Positions 19,524 through 28,594 of a DNA stretch of 64,000 nt are shown here, in pieces. The translations under genes were made by a program, and so were the position numbers. Position 1 is the first letter of the stretch. Each line of letters begins with the position of its first letter. The notes under the pieces are model-generated. The model was given only the letters and a program-made list of their open reading frames with translations, did not search any database and was not told the DNA's origin. Location of the stretch: NCBI GenBank assembly GCA_049840435.1, contig JASGKY010000024.1, positions 1-64,000 of the forward strand, written 5' to 3'. Source of the DNA: JADLHS01 sp049840435. GTDB taxonomy: Bacteria; Verrucomicrobiota; Verrucomicrobiia; Limisphaerales; JADLHS01.

Positions 19524-20090
19524 ATGCAAAAGCTTCATTCAAAAAGTAGTGCCTTTACCCTCATTGAACTGCTGGTGGTCATCGCCATCATCAGTATCCT
19601 GGCGGGTCTGTTGCTTCCTGCGCTATCCCGGGCCAAGGGCAAGGCCCACTCCATTTCGTGTGTTGGCAACCTCCACCAGATTGGAATCGCCTTGGTGGTT
19701 TACGTTGACGATAACCAGAATCGTTTGCCCATTTGTGCCGGTTACTTGCCTAGTCAACAGACAAATCTGCCCCCCATCACCACAACATTTTTTGATCGTC
19801 AGCCGACGAACAAACTCTTCAAGTGCCTTGCTGATCAATCGGTCTTCCAACAGGAGCAAACCAGTTACGCATGGAATTTCTGGCTGAATGGTGCTCCTTA
19901 CACTGCGCCAGATCTGGCCAGTATCTATACCGAGCAAGCCGATGTCATCGTAAACGACTTGTTTGGCAGCCGTGGCGAGACGCCGCTCGTAGGTGATGCC
20001 AATCCATATCATGGCGCCTATGGCACATCGCTGGGGAAGAACGCGCTCTATTTCGATGGCCGTGTGGACAAAGCTAGAACATCACCCTGA
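19524..20090 (+). CDS. Type II secretion pseudopilin-like protein
   Basis: 188 residues. The prepilin segment AFTLIELLVVIAIISILAG starts at residue 10, followed by LLPALSRAKGKAHSISCVGNLHQIG and a short soluble domain ending in a DG motif (ALYFDGRVDKA). It is shorter than the pseudopilin at 11.7 kb but of the same DUF1559-like type. It follows the hypothetical membrane protein by 9 bases. It is probably cleaved and exported through the type II secretion route. Confidence 0.87.
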   Translation: MQKLHSKSSAFTLIELLVVIAIISILAGLLLPALSRAKGKAHSISCVGNLHQIGIALVVYVDDNQNRLPICAGYLPSQQTNLPPITTTFFDRQPTNKLFKCLADQSVFQQEQTSYAWNFWLNGAPYTAPDLASIYTEQADVIVNDLFGSRGETPLVGDANPYHGAYGTSLGKNALYFDGRVDKARTSP

Positions 20091-20319
20091 GCTAATCAGG
20101 GCGATCTGTCGCCTCTGCCGCGTGACTCACTCATGGTTGAGGGGCTTTGCAGATCCCCAAGGTTGGCGGTGTGGAACATTGTGATGATCTGGGCATCCTT
20201 TCGTCAGGCGTTCGGGGCGTCTGGGAGCAATTGTGATTGCAACTGAATGTCCGATGGGTTCAAGGCTAACCCAGTTTGGTTTACTGGATTGCTGACTTTA
20301 ACGCAGACGTAAAACTGAA

Positions 20320-21585
20320 TTAGCGGATGGCCATCGCCCGTGGGTCTTCGTTCTTCAACCCGTACTTCATGAGAAAGCGCATCATCGCCATGCTATAAGC
20401 CGCCTTGCCTGCTGCGCCGGTGAAGATGCGGCCCATGTGCTTGTTGATGTGAGGAAAACAGGCGCGCATCAGCAGGTTCTTCCGCAAGGATTCCCCGACG
20501 CGAAAAGATGTAAACATCCGACCGTCGTAAAAGTAACCAACAATTTCATGCCACGTCTTCAGGTGATGGATGACGCCGTATTCGTATCTTTTGAAGGCCG
20601 CCTCGGTCCCAGTTTGAATGGCTTCCGCCAATTCCGTGGCGCTTGTCATACCGATCAGCAGGCCGCTGGAGAAGACTGGATCAATGAAGCCGGCGGTATC
20701 GCCCAACAATGCCCAGCCGTTGCCGACCAGTCGCGCCGAGACCAGTTGATAATTGGTGTATTCCATCACGGGCGTCAGCCGGGTTGAACCAGCCGTGACC
20801 GTACGCAACACCGAATCCCGCTTGAGCAGCGTGTCATAAAGTTCTTCCGGAGTCGTTCCCGCTCTCGTTGCGTGTTCTGACGGAATGACGATGCCCAAGG
20901 AAACCCGGTCTTGCAGCGGAATGCGCCAGCTCCAGCCATGATCCAGCCGGGACGAATGGACGTAACCGCTTTTGTAAAGCTCCGCCCGATCCAAATGCGC
21001 AAACAATGCGGTGTCTTTGCGGCCGCCTTCGTGACTGGGGATCTCCAGCAATTTGGGCAACACCCGGCCTCGCCCCGTCGCATCCACGATGAGATCCGGT
21101 TCACCGGCGATGAAGTCGCTTAGCGCCGCCAGCGTAGCGGAACTCAGCTTGACCTGATCTGTGCCTGTCACCCGTTCCACGCGGGCTTCGGTTTCGATGA
21201 CTTTAGCGCCGGCGCGCTGGGCAGCGGCCATCAACGTGGCTTCAAACTTGAGGCGCGGCACGTTGTAGGCGTAATCCGGCAGCGGCCCGCAGAAATCCCG
21301 GAACGTGAATGGGAAATCCCCAAACTCGTTCATGTTGAAGATTGCGCCAGGCTTGTATTTGCCGTACTCGCGCACCTCTTCCTCCACGCCAAGCCGTCGG
21401 AGGATCAGAATGATGGCCGGGACTAACGATTCGCCCACCAGCAATGCGGCAGCTCGGGGCCGATGCAAGATTGCGACGCGAATTCCCTGGCGGGCCAGCA
21501 AGGTGGCCAGCACGCAAGCGGCTGGTCCGCCACCGAGAATGGCCACTGTTTTGATTTGCTTGTTTTGCTTGTTCGGTGCGGACAT
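20320..21585 (-). CDS. FAD-dependent halogenase-like oxidoreductase 1
   Basis: 421 residues. The Rossmann FAD-binding start is VAILGGGPAACVLATLLARQG (residues about 14-34, GxGxxA). A second FAD motif lies at LLGDTAGFIDPVFSSG near residue 285. The stretch GWSWRIP contains W-x-W-x-I-P, the signature of flavin-dependent halogenases, and GKYKPGAIF lies where such enzymes keep a conserved Lys. It could therefore be a halogenase or a related geranylgeranyl-reductase-type hydroxylase. The homologous gene at 21689-22925 lies just upstream with the same orientation. Whether it halogenates depends on residues I cannot align here. Confidence 0.75.
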   Translation of the reverse strand: MSAPNKQNKQIKTVAILGGGPAACVLATLLARQGIRVAILHRPRAAALLVGESLVPAIILILRRLGVEEEVREYGKYKPGAIFNMNEFGDFPFTFRDFCGPLPDYAYNVPRLKFEATLMAAAQRAGAKVIETEARVERVTGTDQVKLSSATLAALSDFIAGEPDLIVDATGRGRVLPKLLEIPSHEGGRKDTALFAHLDRAELYKSGYVHSSRLDHGWSWRIPLQDRVSLGIVIPSEHATRAGTTPEELYDTLLKRDSVLRTVTAGSTRLTPVMEYTNYQLVSARLVGNGWALLGDTAGFIDPVFSSGLLIGMTSATELAEAIQTGTEAAFKRYEYGVIHHLKTWHEIVGYFYDGRMFTSFRVGESLRKNLLMRACFPHINKHMGRIFTGAAGKAAYSMAMMRFLMKYGLKNEDPRAMAIR

Positions 21586-21688
21586 GAGTAAAGACTGAGC
21601 TTTGGTTTAAGGGTGATGACTAGGTGTGGTCGTCCTTGGTCGTCTGAATCCAGCAAATCAGGCGCAGACCTTCTAGTCACAATTTGAT

Positions 21689-22925
21689 TTATGGACTAGA
21701 TCGTGGCGGTTTTGAGCCGGCCAGCGTCGCCAAGGCTTGCAATGCTCGTTCCGCTTGGGCCACAAACGGATTGTTCAAATCCCAAACATAGCCCGCCAAT
21801 ACCGAACAGATTTTCTGCGTAATGTCAGTGTTGCGATGATTGGAAAATAAAATCTGCGCGAACCGGCCGTCGTACCAAGCAGTCACATAGGTGCGAAACG
21901 TGTTGACCCCTTGCATGATGAAATCCGCGTAATCCTTCTGCCAGTCCACCGGCTTGCCGTGCAGTTGGCGGGCTGTCAGTTGTGCGGCTCGCAATCCGGA
22001 TTCCATCGCCAGCGTGACGCCAGAACTGAAGATGGGATCGAGAAATTCCGTGGCGTTGCCCGCTAGCACAAAACGCGGGCCGAACAGTTGCTTGATCGAG
22101 CAGGCATACCCCGAAATGCGTTGTGGCGGAAATACCAGCTGCATTTTGGCCAGGCGCGCCGCAGCATTGGGTTCACCACTGATAATGGCGCGGAATTGCG
22201 CTTCAGGATCGCCGGAGTAACGCGCAAAAAATTCCGGTGTCGCCACAACGCCGACGCTCGTCTTGCCGTTGGAAAACGGAATGATCCAGAACCATGCTCC
22301 GTCCGGATGAATACAGGCCCAGATTTTTCCCTCGTCCCGACCGCTGGGCCGCACGTCACCCGTTATGTGAGCGAACAATGCTTCACGCGGCGGAAAGTTT
22401 GATGGTTTCTCGAGATCCAACAGACGTGGCAACACCCGTCCATAACCGCTGCAATCCAGGATGAATCGCGCCGTTATCTGCCGTCGCTGACCATCCGGTT
22501 GCTCGACGTCTACGGCCACGTGCTCGTTGCTGAAACTGACCGCCTTCACCCCATGCTCGTAAAGCATCGGCACGCCGCGGGCCGCGACGGCATCGGCGAT
22601 GGTCATGTCGAATTCTGCCCGAGGGACTTGAAATGTATATTTCCAACCATCTCCGGACTGATTGCTGAAATCAAAGTCACAAGCCTGATTGCCACGACGG
22701 AACACCGCGCCGGTTTTGTGGATAAAACCTCGCGCCTCGACCGCCGGCAGCAAGCCGACTTCGTTCAGCAGGTTCATCTGTACGCGGCAACAGACTTTCG
22801 CCGATTACAAAGCGTGGAAACTTTTGTTTCTCGATGACCAACGGCTTCAAGCCGTCCCGGTGCAAGCTGGCCGCGGCCACTGCGCCAGCAGGACCAGCCC
22901 CAATGACTAGAACATCTGCATCCAT
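21689..22925 (-). CDS. FAD-dependent halogenase-like oxidoreductase 2 (one frameshift)
   Basis: About 411 residues after joining two frames at about 22780-22784 (one surplus base after VIGESLLPR). The start is MDADVLVIGAGPAGAVAAAS, a classic FAD-binding motif. Downstream are HKTGAVFRRG (conserved Lys region), DGAWFWIIPFSNG (W-x-W-x-I-P), and LAGNATEFLDPIFSSGVTLA (second FAD contact). It is a paralogue of the gene that follows 103 bases downstream, and the two probably form an operon for tailoring a secondary metabolite or pigment. No carrier protein or synthase gene is close by. The frameshift resembles the other assembly-type indels in this window. Confidence 0.75.
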
Positions 22926-23508
22926 TGTTATTTAAAATTTAAAACGTCGGCGCAAATGTGCAGAAACGATTGGAGGTTTGCAAATTGCAAAGGGCGGGGA
23001 CTTAACGTGCCCATGCAGCGGGCCTAAAACTCAACCATTCCTGTTTCAGATCGGGAAGGCGCTTTGTCGGTACCGTGTCGGTATCGGCACGGTGAAACCT
23101 CTCAACCAGCCAATGCCGGGACACCTTGTGGGCGAGTGTCTCCCGCGCGCTAAAACCGGTTTCAACGGGGCATGAACCTCGGTTTAATGGCTCGTTAAAC
23201 AGTGCTTCAGGCAACTCGTCTATCGACGTTTCATTGCGGGTTTGCGGTCCCCGGCGGCGGCGTTCCGGATTGCTGTCGAATTTCAAGCTGCGACAAAATC
23301 GTCCGCCGCGGATATAAACCCCCGGCTAATCTCTCTTGCCTCGTTGGGGCGAGCCGGTTTGGATTTGCAATAATTTGCGCAATTCTTGCCTAGGTCCTAA
23401 GGCTTTTTCATAAACTACCGTCCCCCCAGCCACTCCTCGAAGCGTTCGATCCACTTGACGGTGGGTGTCGGGGGCGTTGGGGCGCAGGTCAAAGATCTGT
23501 CTTTAGGG
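22926..23508. other. Intergenic region without a convincing gene
   Basis: About 580 bases upstream of the flavoprotein pair. The only long open frame (23002-23286, minus, 94 codons) is Arg-rich and has no recognisable motif. The stretch near 23410-23460 would encode KWIERFEEWLGG on the minus strand, which could be a remnant of a lost gene. The AT-rich start (22926-22945) may hold the promoter of the flavoprotein operon. Confidence 0.4.
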
Positions 23509-24093
23509 TCATTGCCGTGGTGATGCTCCATGCGAACGTCGCAGCCAGAGCGCGGTGCTCAGTGCCACCAGACCAGCGATGGTCGGTTCCGGCACGGGAA
23601 CAACACTGACCTTGGCCAGACCAAAGTCGTAAGTATTCAGGTCCATAAACTCCAACCGGGTCGTGGTCGCCGTCGCAGTGAATGTGGCGTTGTATTGTTC
23701 CCAACGCATCTGGCTGGCGCGGTGGGTCTGTGGATCGTATGGATAGGGGGGAGTTGAAAAAGAAAGCAATGACTGACTGTTCAGATTGACGTTTAGGGTC
23801 AAGCTGGAGCCGAAATACAGATCGGCGGCGGCATAAAAAGACAACGAATATTCTTGGCCGGGGACGGTGGTTAAATCTTGGTAGGCATTTTCCGCCAATA
23901 AAAACCGTCCCGTCGGGGCGTTGGGATTGTTGACGAGGGCTACCAGTGAGCCAGACCAATTGGCAAACCCCGCGGCGAAGTTGCCGTTCTGGACGATGTC
24001 GGCGAAGGGATTGACGAGGATGGCAGTAGCTTTCCCGGTGGTGCAGAGCCAGCCGGCCAGAAGTGTGAGGATGATTTTTGCCCGCATAACCAT
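23509..24093 (-). CDS. PEP-CTERM sorted exported protein
   Basis: 194 residues. An N-terminal signal peptide (MVMRAKIILTLLAGWLCTTGKA) precedes a beta-sandwich carbohydrate-binding-like region (NGNFAAGFANWSGS, EYSLSFYAAADLYFGSSLTLNVN). The C-terminus has the full sorting signal: PVPEPTIAGLVALSTALWL followed by RRSHGASPRQ, i.e. the PEP box, TM helix and basic tail. Such proteins are exported and then processed by an exosortase (EpsH-like), usually with exopolysaccharide production. No exosortase gene is in this window. Confidence 0.88.
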   Translation of the reverse strand: MVMRAKIILTLLAGWLCTTGKATAILVNPFADIVQNGNFAAGFANWSGSLVALVNNPNAPTGRFLLAENAYQDLTTVPGQEYSLSFYAAADLYFGSSLTLNVNLNSQSLLSFSTPPYPYDPQTHRASQMRWEQYNATFTATATTTRLEFMDLNTYDFGLAKVSVVPVPEPTIAGLVALSTALWLRRSHGASPRQ

Positions 24094-24522
24094 TCAGATG
24101 CCCAGTTGAGCTGAGTACGATTTGAGTCGCCCGGAATTACAATGCCGACGAAATCAAACAACGGATTTGCAGTCAATTGAATTGCGAGCGGATGAACCGG
24201 ATTTTTGAGGCCGCCCCTCGCGCCGGGATGCATCATGACGCGGACTTCGGTTCAAGACACTACGGTGTGCTCACAAATCTACTGTCCCCCTAGCCAGCGC
24301 GGCGAAATCAGTTAACCCCAATCTGGACAATCGCAGAAGCGAGACAGGATTGACTGAATTATCAGGAATATTTTATGGGGTGAATGTTCCCACGAGTCGG
24401 TCTTCGCGGATGACCACTAGGTGCGCATGGAGTGGCGCGCCCTATTTGTCATTCATGGTTGAATGGCATTCCCGCCTCACGAAAATTGAATATTTCAGCC
24501 CACGACTGAGTCCAATCTGCGT
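24094..24522. other. Intergenic region between PEP-CTERM gene and hypothetical gene
   Basis: About 430 bases separating divergently oriented genes. I see no RNA gene, repeat or open frame that I can support; it presumably holds both promoters. Confidence 0.4.
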
Positions 24523-24924
24523 ATGGGGAGGAACACCAAAAAGTTAGCGATCTTGGCGATACTTACCGGCATTGCCGGAATGATTTGTGTCGCCGACTTG
24601 AGTGCACGCCCGCCGCGGCCAACGCCCCCGCCAAGCACAATGGAAGCTTCCGCCACTCCAGAGCTAACGGATGTCAGTTCTGTGGAACTATCGCCCCAAA
24701 TCCAGACCGCGCCGCCCAGGGTTTCCATCTCCTTTGATGATGGGGCGAGTAAAAGCTACGCTTTGTTGAAGAGGCTGCCGCCGACTGGAAAATCTTCTGC
24801 CCGGCCGGAAATCGACGTCTGGTATGGGCAATACTACGAGGATCAAATCTTTCGCGTCCTGCCTGCCAGCCCGTTTGAAAAAGAGCCGAGCCGCCTCAAC
24901 GTGAAAATCTCGTTCGCGTTTTGA
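24523..24924 (+). CDS. Hypothetical exported protein
   Basis: 133 residues. The start has a signal peptide (KKLAILAILTGIAGMICVADLSA), then a Pro-rich linker (RPPRPTPPPS) and a short beta-rich domain ending in NVKISFAF. The terminal Phe resembles the end of outer-membrane beta strands, but 130 residues are too few for a full barrel. I do not recognise the family. It stands alone, converging on the PQQ-repeat gene. Confidence 0.6.
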   Translation: MGRNTKKLAILAILTGIAGMICVADLSARPPRPTPPPSTMEASATPELTDVSSVELSPQIQTAPPRVSISFDDGASKSYALLKRLPPTGKSSARPEIDVWYGQYYEDQIFRVLPASPFEKEPSRLNVKISFAF

Positions 24925-24969
24925 CGAGGCCGCAGCCGTGCGCGCTCAGACAAAATCGCCGAGGGGTCA

Positions 24970-26412
24970 TCAGGGCTCGACGATGCAGTACAGAAACTTC
25001 TCGCCGCGGAGATAAAGCTCGCGATCCGCCAGCGCGGGCGATGCGCTGAAGGAATCGTCCAGTTTGTTCACCGCCAGCACCGCATTCTCCCGGTCATGGC
25101 GGAGGACCACCGTCACCCCATCGCGCCCCGTGACGTAGATGCGGCCCGCCGCCCCGACCGGCGAGGCGAAGATGAAATCGCCGATGCCCTCCAATCGCAA
25201 CGCCTCCCCGCGCGGTTTGCCGGTCAACGGTTCGAGGCGGGAAAGGATGTTCTGATTGTGCCGCAGGAAATATAGCGTGTCGTCGTAGAGCAACGGCGAA
25301 GAAACATACGGCGTCATGCGATTCAGTTTCCACAGCACATTCGTCGTGCCGGTGATGTCGCCCTTCGCGCCCGCCAGGCGGATGGCCAGCATCGCCTGCG
25401 AATAATAACTGTTCCCGGCAATCACCACGCCATCGGTGTACACCGGCGAGGACACGACATTATCCGTCAGGCCGGCGCATTCCCAAAGCTGCGTGCCCGT
25501 CGCGAGATCGTAGCCGCGCACGCGCTTCGTCGCGCTCATGATCACCTGCGGCTTGCCTTCATGCTCGACGATGAGCGGCGTGGCCCAGGCCGTTTTTTCG
25601 TCGCGCGCCACTTTCCAGAGTTGTTTGCCGGTGCGCTTATCGAACGCGTAGAGGAACGAATCGCCTTCCTGATCCCAGCAAACGACGAGCGTGTCGCCAT
25701 GGAGCACGGGCGAACTGCCTTCGCCATGCGCATGCAACGTGTGCATCTTTCCCAAATCCTTCGACCACTTCAATTCGCCCTTCAGGTCCAGGCAATAAAG
25801 CCCGCGCGAACCGAAGAAGACATACAACCGCTCGCCGTCAGTGACGGGCGAACTCGAGGCGAGACTGCCGGTGGTGTGACCGCCTTCGTGCGGCCATTCT
25901 TCCCGCAGCATTTTTTGCCACTGAACCTTCCCGTCCTTGCGGCTCAGGGCGAGCACCAGGAATTGATGGCGCTGCGTGACCGGTACGCTGTCGTGAACAC
26001 CGGGCGCGTCATCATGCACCGCCGGTTGCTCCGCGCCGACCGGCACGGCGGCCAGCACGTAAACCGAATCGCCCCAGACGATGGGCGAGGAATGCGCCTT
26101 GCCCGGCAGCGGAGTTTTCCAACGGACATTATTCGTCTCGCTCCATTGCATTGGAGGATTGGCGAGCGGAGCGACGCCATTGGCCAACGGCCCGCGCCAC
26201 TGCGGCCAATGGCACAACACTTCCGCACTGGGCCGCACGCCTGCGTCGCCGCCCAGAGCAGACAGCGCGAACAGACAGCCGAGGAACGGCAGCAGGCGCG
26301 TTAGGGCTGAAAGCCCGCAATGTGATAGCCCGGGCTGAAGCGGAGCTTCGGCCCGGGAAAAATGTCGTAAAACAATTTCGAGGCCCTGTAAGGGAGGAAC
26401 AAAACGAATCAT
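24970..26412 (-). CDS. PQQ-repeat (BamB-like) beta-propeller protein
   Basis: About 480 residues from the ATG at 26412. Repeated propeller blades are visible: CHWPQWRGPLANGVAP, SSPIVWGDSVYVLAAVP, SSSPVTDGERLYVFFGSRGLYCLDLKG, SSPVLHGDTLVVCWDQEGDSFLYAFDKRTG, ASPALADRELYLRGEKFLYCI. This is the eight-bladed quinoprotein-like fold without clear PQQ ligands, typically an exported outer-membrane-associated protein. The signal peptide core (LLPFLGCLFALSALGG) begins only at about residue 41. The 40 codons before it are encoded by a REP palindrome, so the true start is unclear and the N-terminus may have been rewritten by the repeat. Confidence 0.75.
   Translation of the reverse strand: MIRFVPPLQGLEIVLRHFSRAEAPLQPGLSHCGLSALTRLLPFLGCLFALSALGGDAGVRPSAEVLCHWPQWRGPLANGVAPLANPPMQWSETNNVRWKTPLPGKAHSSPIVWGDSVYVLAAVPVGAEQPAVHDDAPGVHDSVPVTQRHQFLVLALSRKDGKVQWQKMLREEWPHEGGHTTGSLASSSPVTDGERLYVFFGSRGLYCLDLKGELKWSKDLGKMHTLHAHGEGSSPVLHGDTLVVCWDQEGDSFLYAFDKRTGKQLWKVARDEKTAWATPLIVEHEGKPQVIMSATKRVRGYDLATGTQLWECAGLTDNVVSSPVYTDGVVIAGNSYYSQAMLAIRLAGAKGDITGTTNVLWKLNRMTPYVSSPLLYDDTLYFLRHNQNILSRLEPLTGKPRGEALRLEGIGDFIFASPVGAAGRIYVTGRDGVTVVLRHDRENAVLAVNKLDDSFSASPALADRELYLRGEKFLYCIVEP
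26304..26400. repeat. REP-like palindrome cluster, left of the RAYT gene
   Basis: Contains GGGCTGAAAGCCC (26304-26316), then GCAATGTGATAGC, then a GC-rich palindrome GCCCGGGCTGAAGCGGAGC-TTCGGCCCGGG (about 26328-26356), then GGCCCTGTAAGGG. The block 26304-26329 recurs almost identically at 27008-27033 on the far side of the transposase. It lies inside the 5' part of the PQQ-repeat gene. Confidence 0.75.
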
Positions 26413-26425
26413 TCGGGGATTAGAC

Positions 26426-26878
26426 TCAATCCCACGCATACCGTTCATCCAACGGTTTTCCATTCTTCTCACAAAACCGGCGATACTCGGTCTGGAAATC
26501 CTCCTGTTTGTGATGCTCCGGCTGGTTACGAATGTATTCCCGCACCGCCTCGACGTGCATCGGGCTCACACTGAATTCGCCGTAACCGGTCTGCCACGCG
26601 AAATCGGAATACCAATTGTGTTGTTGTTTGATCCATGTGGGTGAAGACGATTTGATCTGCTCAACAATTTTCGCGGGCGCGTGGTTCTTGGATTGCGCAA
26701 ATAAAATGTGGATGTGGTCGCGCACGGAATTGATTTCGATGAGCGTTGAATCATTGTTTTTGAGAATGCCTGTGATGTAGGCATGGAGTTGACCGCGCTC
26801 TACATCGCGCAAAAGTTGCCGGCGGCCTTTTGTGGAGAATACAAGATGCACGACAATGTTGGCGAGGGATTGGGACAT
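26426..26878 (-). CDS. REP-associated tyrosine transposase (IS200/Y1 type)
   Basis: 150 residues. The Y1_Tnp fold is clear: LVFSTKGRR near the start, the HUH motif in VRDHIHIL (His55 and His57) and the catalytic Tyr115 in AVREYIRNQPEHH. It cuts single-stranded DNA at palindromic substrates. No left or right IS ends with TnpB are present; instead REP-like palindromes flank it (26304-26400 and 27008-27245). That arrangement is typical of a domesticated RAYT that mobilises or maintains REP elements rather than of an active IS200. The start is ATG at 26878. Confidence 0.85.
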   Translation of the reverse strand: MSQSLANIVVHLVFSTKGRRQLLRDVERGQLHAYITGILKNNDSTLIEINSVRDHIHILFAQSKNHAPAKIVEQIKSSSPTWIKQQHNWYSDFAWQTGYGEFSVSPMHVEAVREYIRNQPEHHKQEDFQTEYRRFCEKNGKPLDERYAWD

Positions 26879-27007
26879 GGCGCGAGGAGTTTGGGTGGTG
26901 AATTAGCGCGTCGCAAGTCAGAGATGTTCACGTCGGCGGGCAATGGTTTTGCGTGTGCCCGTTGTTTTCATTCCGTCGGGCGGTGTGATTGGCGCATTCG
27001 CGGTATC

Positions 27008-27245
27008 GGGCTGTAAGCCCGCAATGTGACAGCTTGGGCTGAAGGCCCAAGAACATGGTCCACCAAATAATCTCCCCGGCCTGTAAGGCCGGAACATCAT
27101 TCGTGTTCCGCAAATGAACGAATCAATCGGTAACGGGACGGTGTGTGGGTGCGTCGCCCTTGCAGGGCTTGGAGTTTTGTTGACGTGATACCCGGGCCTT
27201 CAGCCCGGGCTATCACATGGCAGGCCTTCGGCCCTTTCTGATTGG
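27008..27245. repeat. REP-like palindrome cluster, right of the RAYT gene
   Basis: Palindromes in order: GGGCTGTAAGCCC (27008-27020), TTGGGCTGAAGGCCCAA (27034-27050), CCGGCCTGTAAGGCCGG (27076-27092), and in reverse orientation CCCGGGCCTTCAGCCCGGG (27191-27209) followed by GCTATCACATGG. The GCAATGTGA(T/C)AGC spacer is shared with the left cluster. Head-to-tail and inverted arrangement resembles a BIME. Confidence 0.75.
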
Positions 27246-27269
27246 CGATCGGCGCGAAGGCGAAACATC

Positions 27270-27323
27270 GGTAGGGATTTCGCGCTGCGATGTCCGCGGT
27301 CAGCCCAGCGGTCTGACCCTACC
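27270..27323. repeat. Inverted-repeat element with GGTAGGG ends
   Basis: A 54-base segment bounded by GGTAGGG and CCCTACC with internal GCGGTCAG/CTGAC complementarity. It lies in the gene-free stretch beside the REP cluster and looks like a dispersed palindromic repeat. Confidence 0.5.
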
Positions 27324-27392
27324 ATGGGATGGTGTGAAACTGCGAAATACGCAAGGGACGATCTGAAGATTGGTTTTGCTGTCGTAACGGTT

Positions 27393-27464
27393 GTAGCGGC
27401 GCTCTGTGAGCGCCGTTCGCTTCCGGGTTTGTCGGAGCGGCGGTCACAGACTGCCGCTACAAAG
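27393..27464. repeat. Inverted-repeat element with TTGTAGCGGC ends
   Basis: Ends TTGTAGCGGC and GCCGCTACAA are perfect inverses. Inside are GGCGCTCTGTGAGCGCC and a GGCGGTCACAGACTGCC-like partner. It would fold into a long hairpin and resembles dispersed repeats of this phylum. Confidence 0.55.
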
Positions 27465-27657
27465 GCGGGGGCAAAGACCATTTGGCCTTGCTTGCCTAGT
27501 GCGCGATGCAAGTCAGCAGTTGTTTTGGTTTGAAACATTCTGAGCATGAGAACGACCCGGGGTGTGACTTGCGCCGGTTTTAGCGGATGGGTCTAAAATT
27601 GCCAGCCTAATCTGTGAAAGCTTGGACAGGAGTGAGGAGTGGCGATTTTCGTCGTCG

Positions 27658-28473
27658 CTAGCGAGATCGCACGACGATGCGCTTCGCAAATGTGGCTTGC
27701 ACCGGAAAATGGTCGGATGCACCAGCGCGGATCACCTGGGCCGAGCAACAATGCAGCGCGGGCGCATAGACGATGTGATCCATGCGCCGGGAAAGTTTCA
27801 CGCCGCGATATCGCCATTCCCATGTGGCTGTGCTGTGATCAAATTCCGGTAGGGCGTTGATCAATCCTTGTTTCTCCAGCCACTGCAATACGGCGCTGTT
27901 TTCGCCATCATTGAAATCACCCAGCACCAGCGTCGGCCACTCGGGGTGGCGGCGGGCGTAGAATTTTTCCATCTCTTGCAACCGGTCATCGCGGGTGGAG
28001 AAGTAACCGCTCACCCAGCTACCGCTGTCGCTGACCGGGGGACGCAGATGAACATTCAGCAACTGGACCGGACCGAGGGCGGTGTCGAAGGCGACGATCC
28101 AGCCATCGAACCAACCGGTCTCGGAGGGGATGTAGGCGACTTCCTGCGCGGGTAGTCTGGACAGGAAGGCGAGGCCGCCGCCCATGCGCCCTTGGGAATT
28201 GCGGAAGGCCATGAATTTGAATTCGCGGCCCAGGACTTGTTGCAGGTATTGCTCCCATTCCGGGGTGGTTTCCTGCAGGCATACGATGTCCGCGCCGGAG
28301 TTGCGGATAAGATCGGCGGCAAGATCGGCGCGCGGTGCGCCCCAGTTGACATTGTAGGTCAGGACGCGGAGTTGCGGGCCGGTCGGGGTTTCAGCAACAC
28401 GCGGGGAACGACAGCCAGTCAGAAGCACTACCAGTGCGGTCAACTGCGGGAGAACTTTGCCCTTGAGGTGCAT
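27658..28473 (-). CDS. Endonuclease/exonuclease/phosphatase-family lipoprotein
   Basis: 271 residues. A lipoprotein signal ends at LLTGC (Cys21), so it should be membrane-anchored. The EEP fold motifs are complete: LTYNVNW (Asn), VCLQET (metal-binding Glu), LLNVHLRPP, VLGDFNDG (Asp and Asn) and the final GASDHFPVQATF with the catalytic DH pair. Members cleave phosphodiesters in nucleic acids, lipids or sugar phosphates; the exported location suggests nutrient scavenging or envelope work. It reads toward the repeat nest. Confidence 0.85.
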   Translation of the reverse strand: MHLKGKVLPQLTALVVLLTGCRSPRVAETPTGPQLRVLTYNVNWGAPRADLAADLIRNSGADIVCLQETTPEWEQYLQQVLGREFKFMAFRNSQGRMGGGLAFLSRLPAQEVAYIPSETGWFDGWIVAFDTALGPVQLLNVHLRPPVSDSGSWVSGYFSTRDDRLQEMEKFYARRHPEWPTLVLGDFNDGENSAVLQWLEKQGLINALPEFDHSTATWEWRYRGVKLSRRMDHIVYAPALHCCSAQVIRAGASDHFPVQATFAKRIVVRSR

Positions 28474-28548
28474 GGTCGCAATCCAGTTTGTTGCAGCGCT
28501 TTTAACTCAGGTTGGTGCGAATGGCAAGGGCGGTTGCCGGAAATGAAA

Positions 28549-28574
28549 ACGCCCCGGCATCGCTGCCGGGGCGT
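28549..28574 (-). terminator. Rho-independent terminator of the mre-rng operon
   Basis: Perfect 11-bp stem ACGCCCCGGCA/TGCCGGGGCGT with a 4-base loop, followed on the minus strand by TTTCATTT. It lies 21 bases past the rng stop. Confidence 0.85.
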
Positions 28575-28594
28575 TGGTGCAAGTTCATTCCAAC

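Larger units (their letters stand above)
27114..27657. other. Gene-free stretch holding repeat elements
   Basis: About 540 bases without a supportable gene between the RAYT region and the EEP lipoprotein. It holds three different palindromic repeat types (27191-27209, 27270-27323, 27393-27464), so it appears to be a repeat nest. Confidence 0.5.

Noticed and set aside
23002..23286. 94-codon open frame upstream of the flavoprotein pair
   Set aside because: Arg-rich composition, no ribosome site and no motif; not supportable as a gene.
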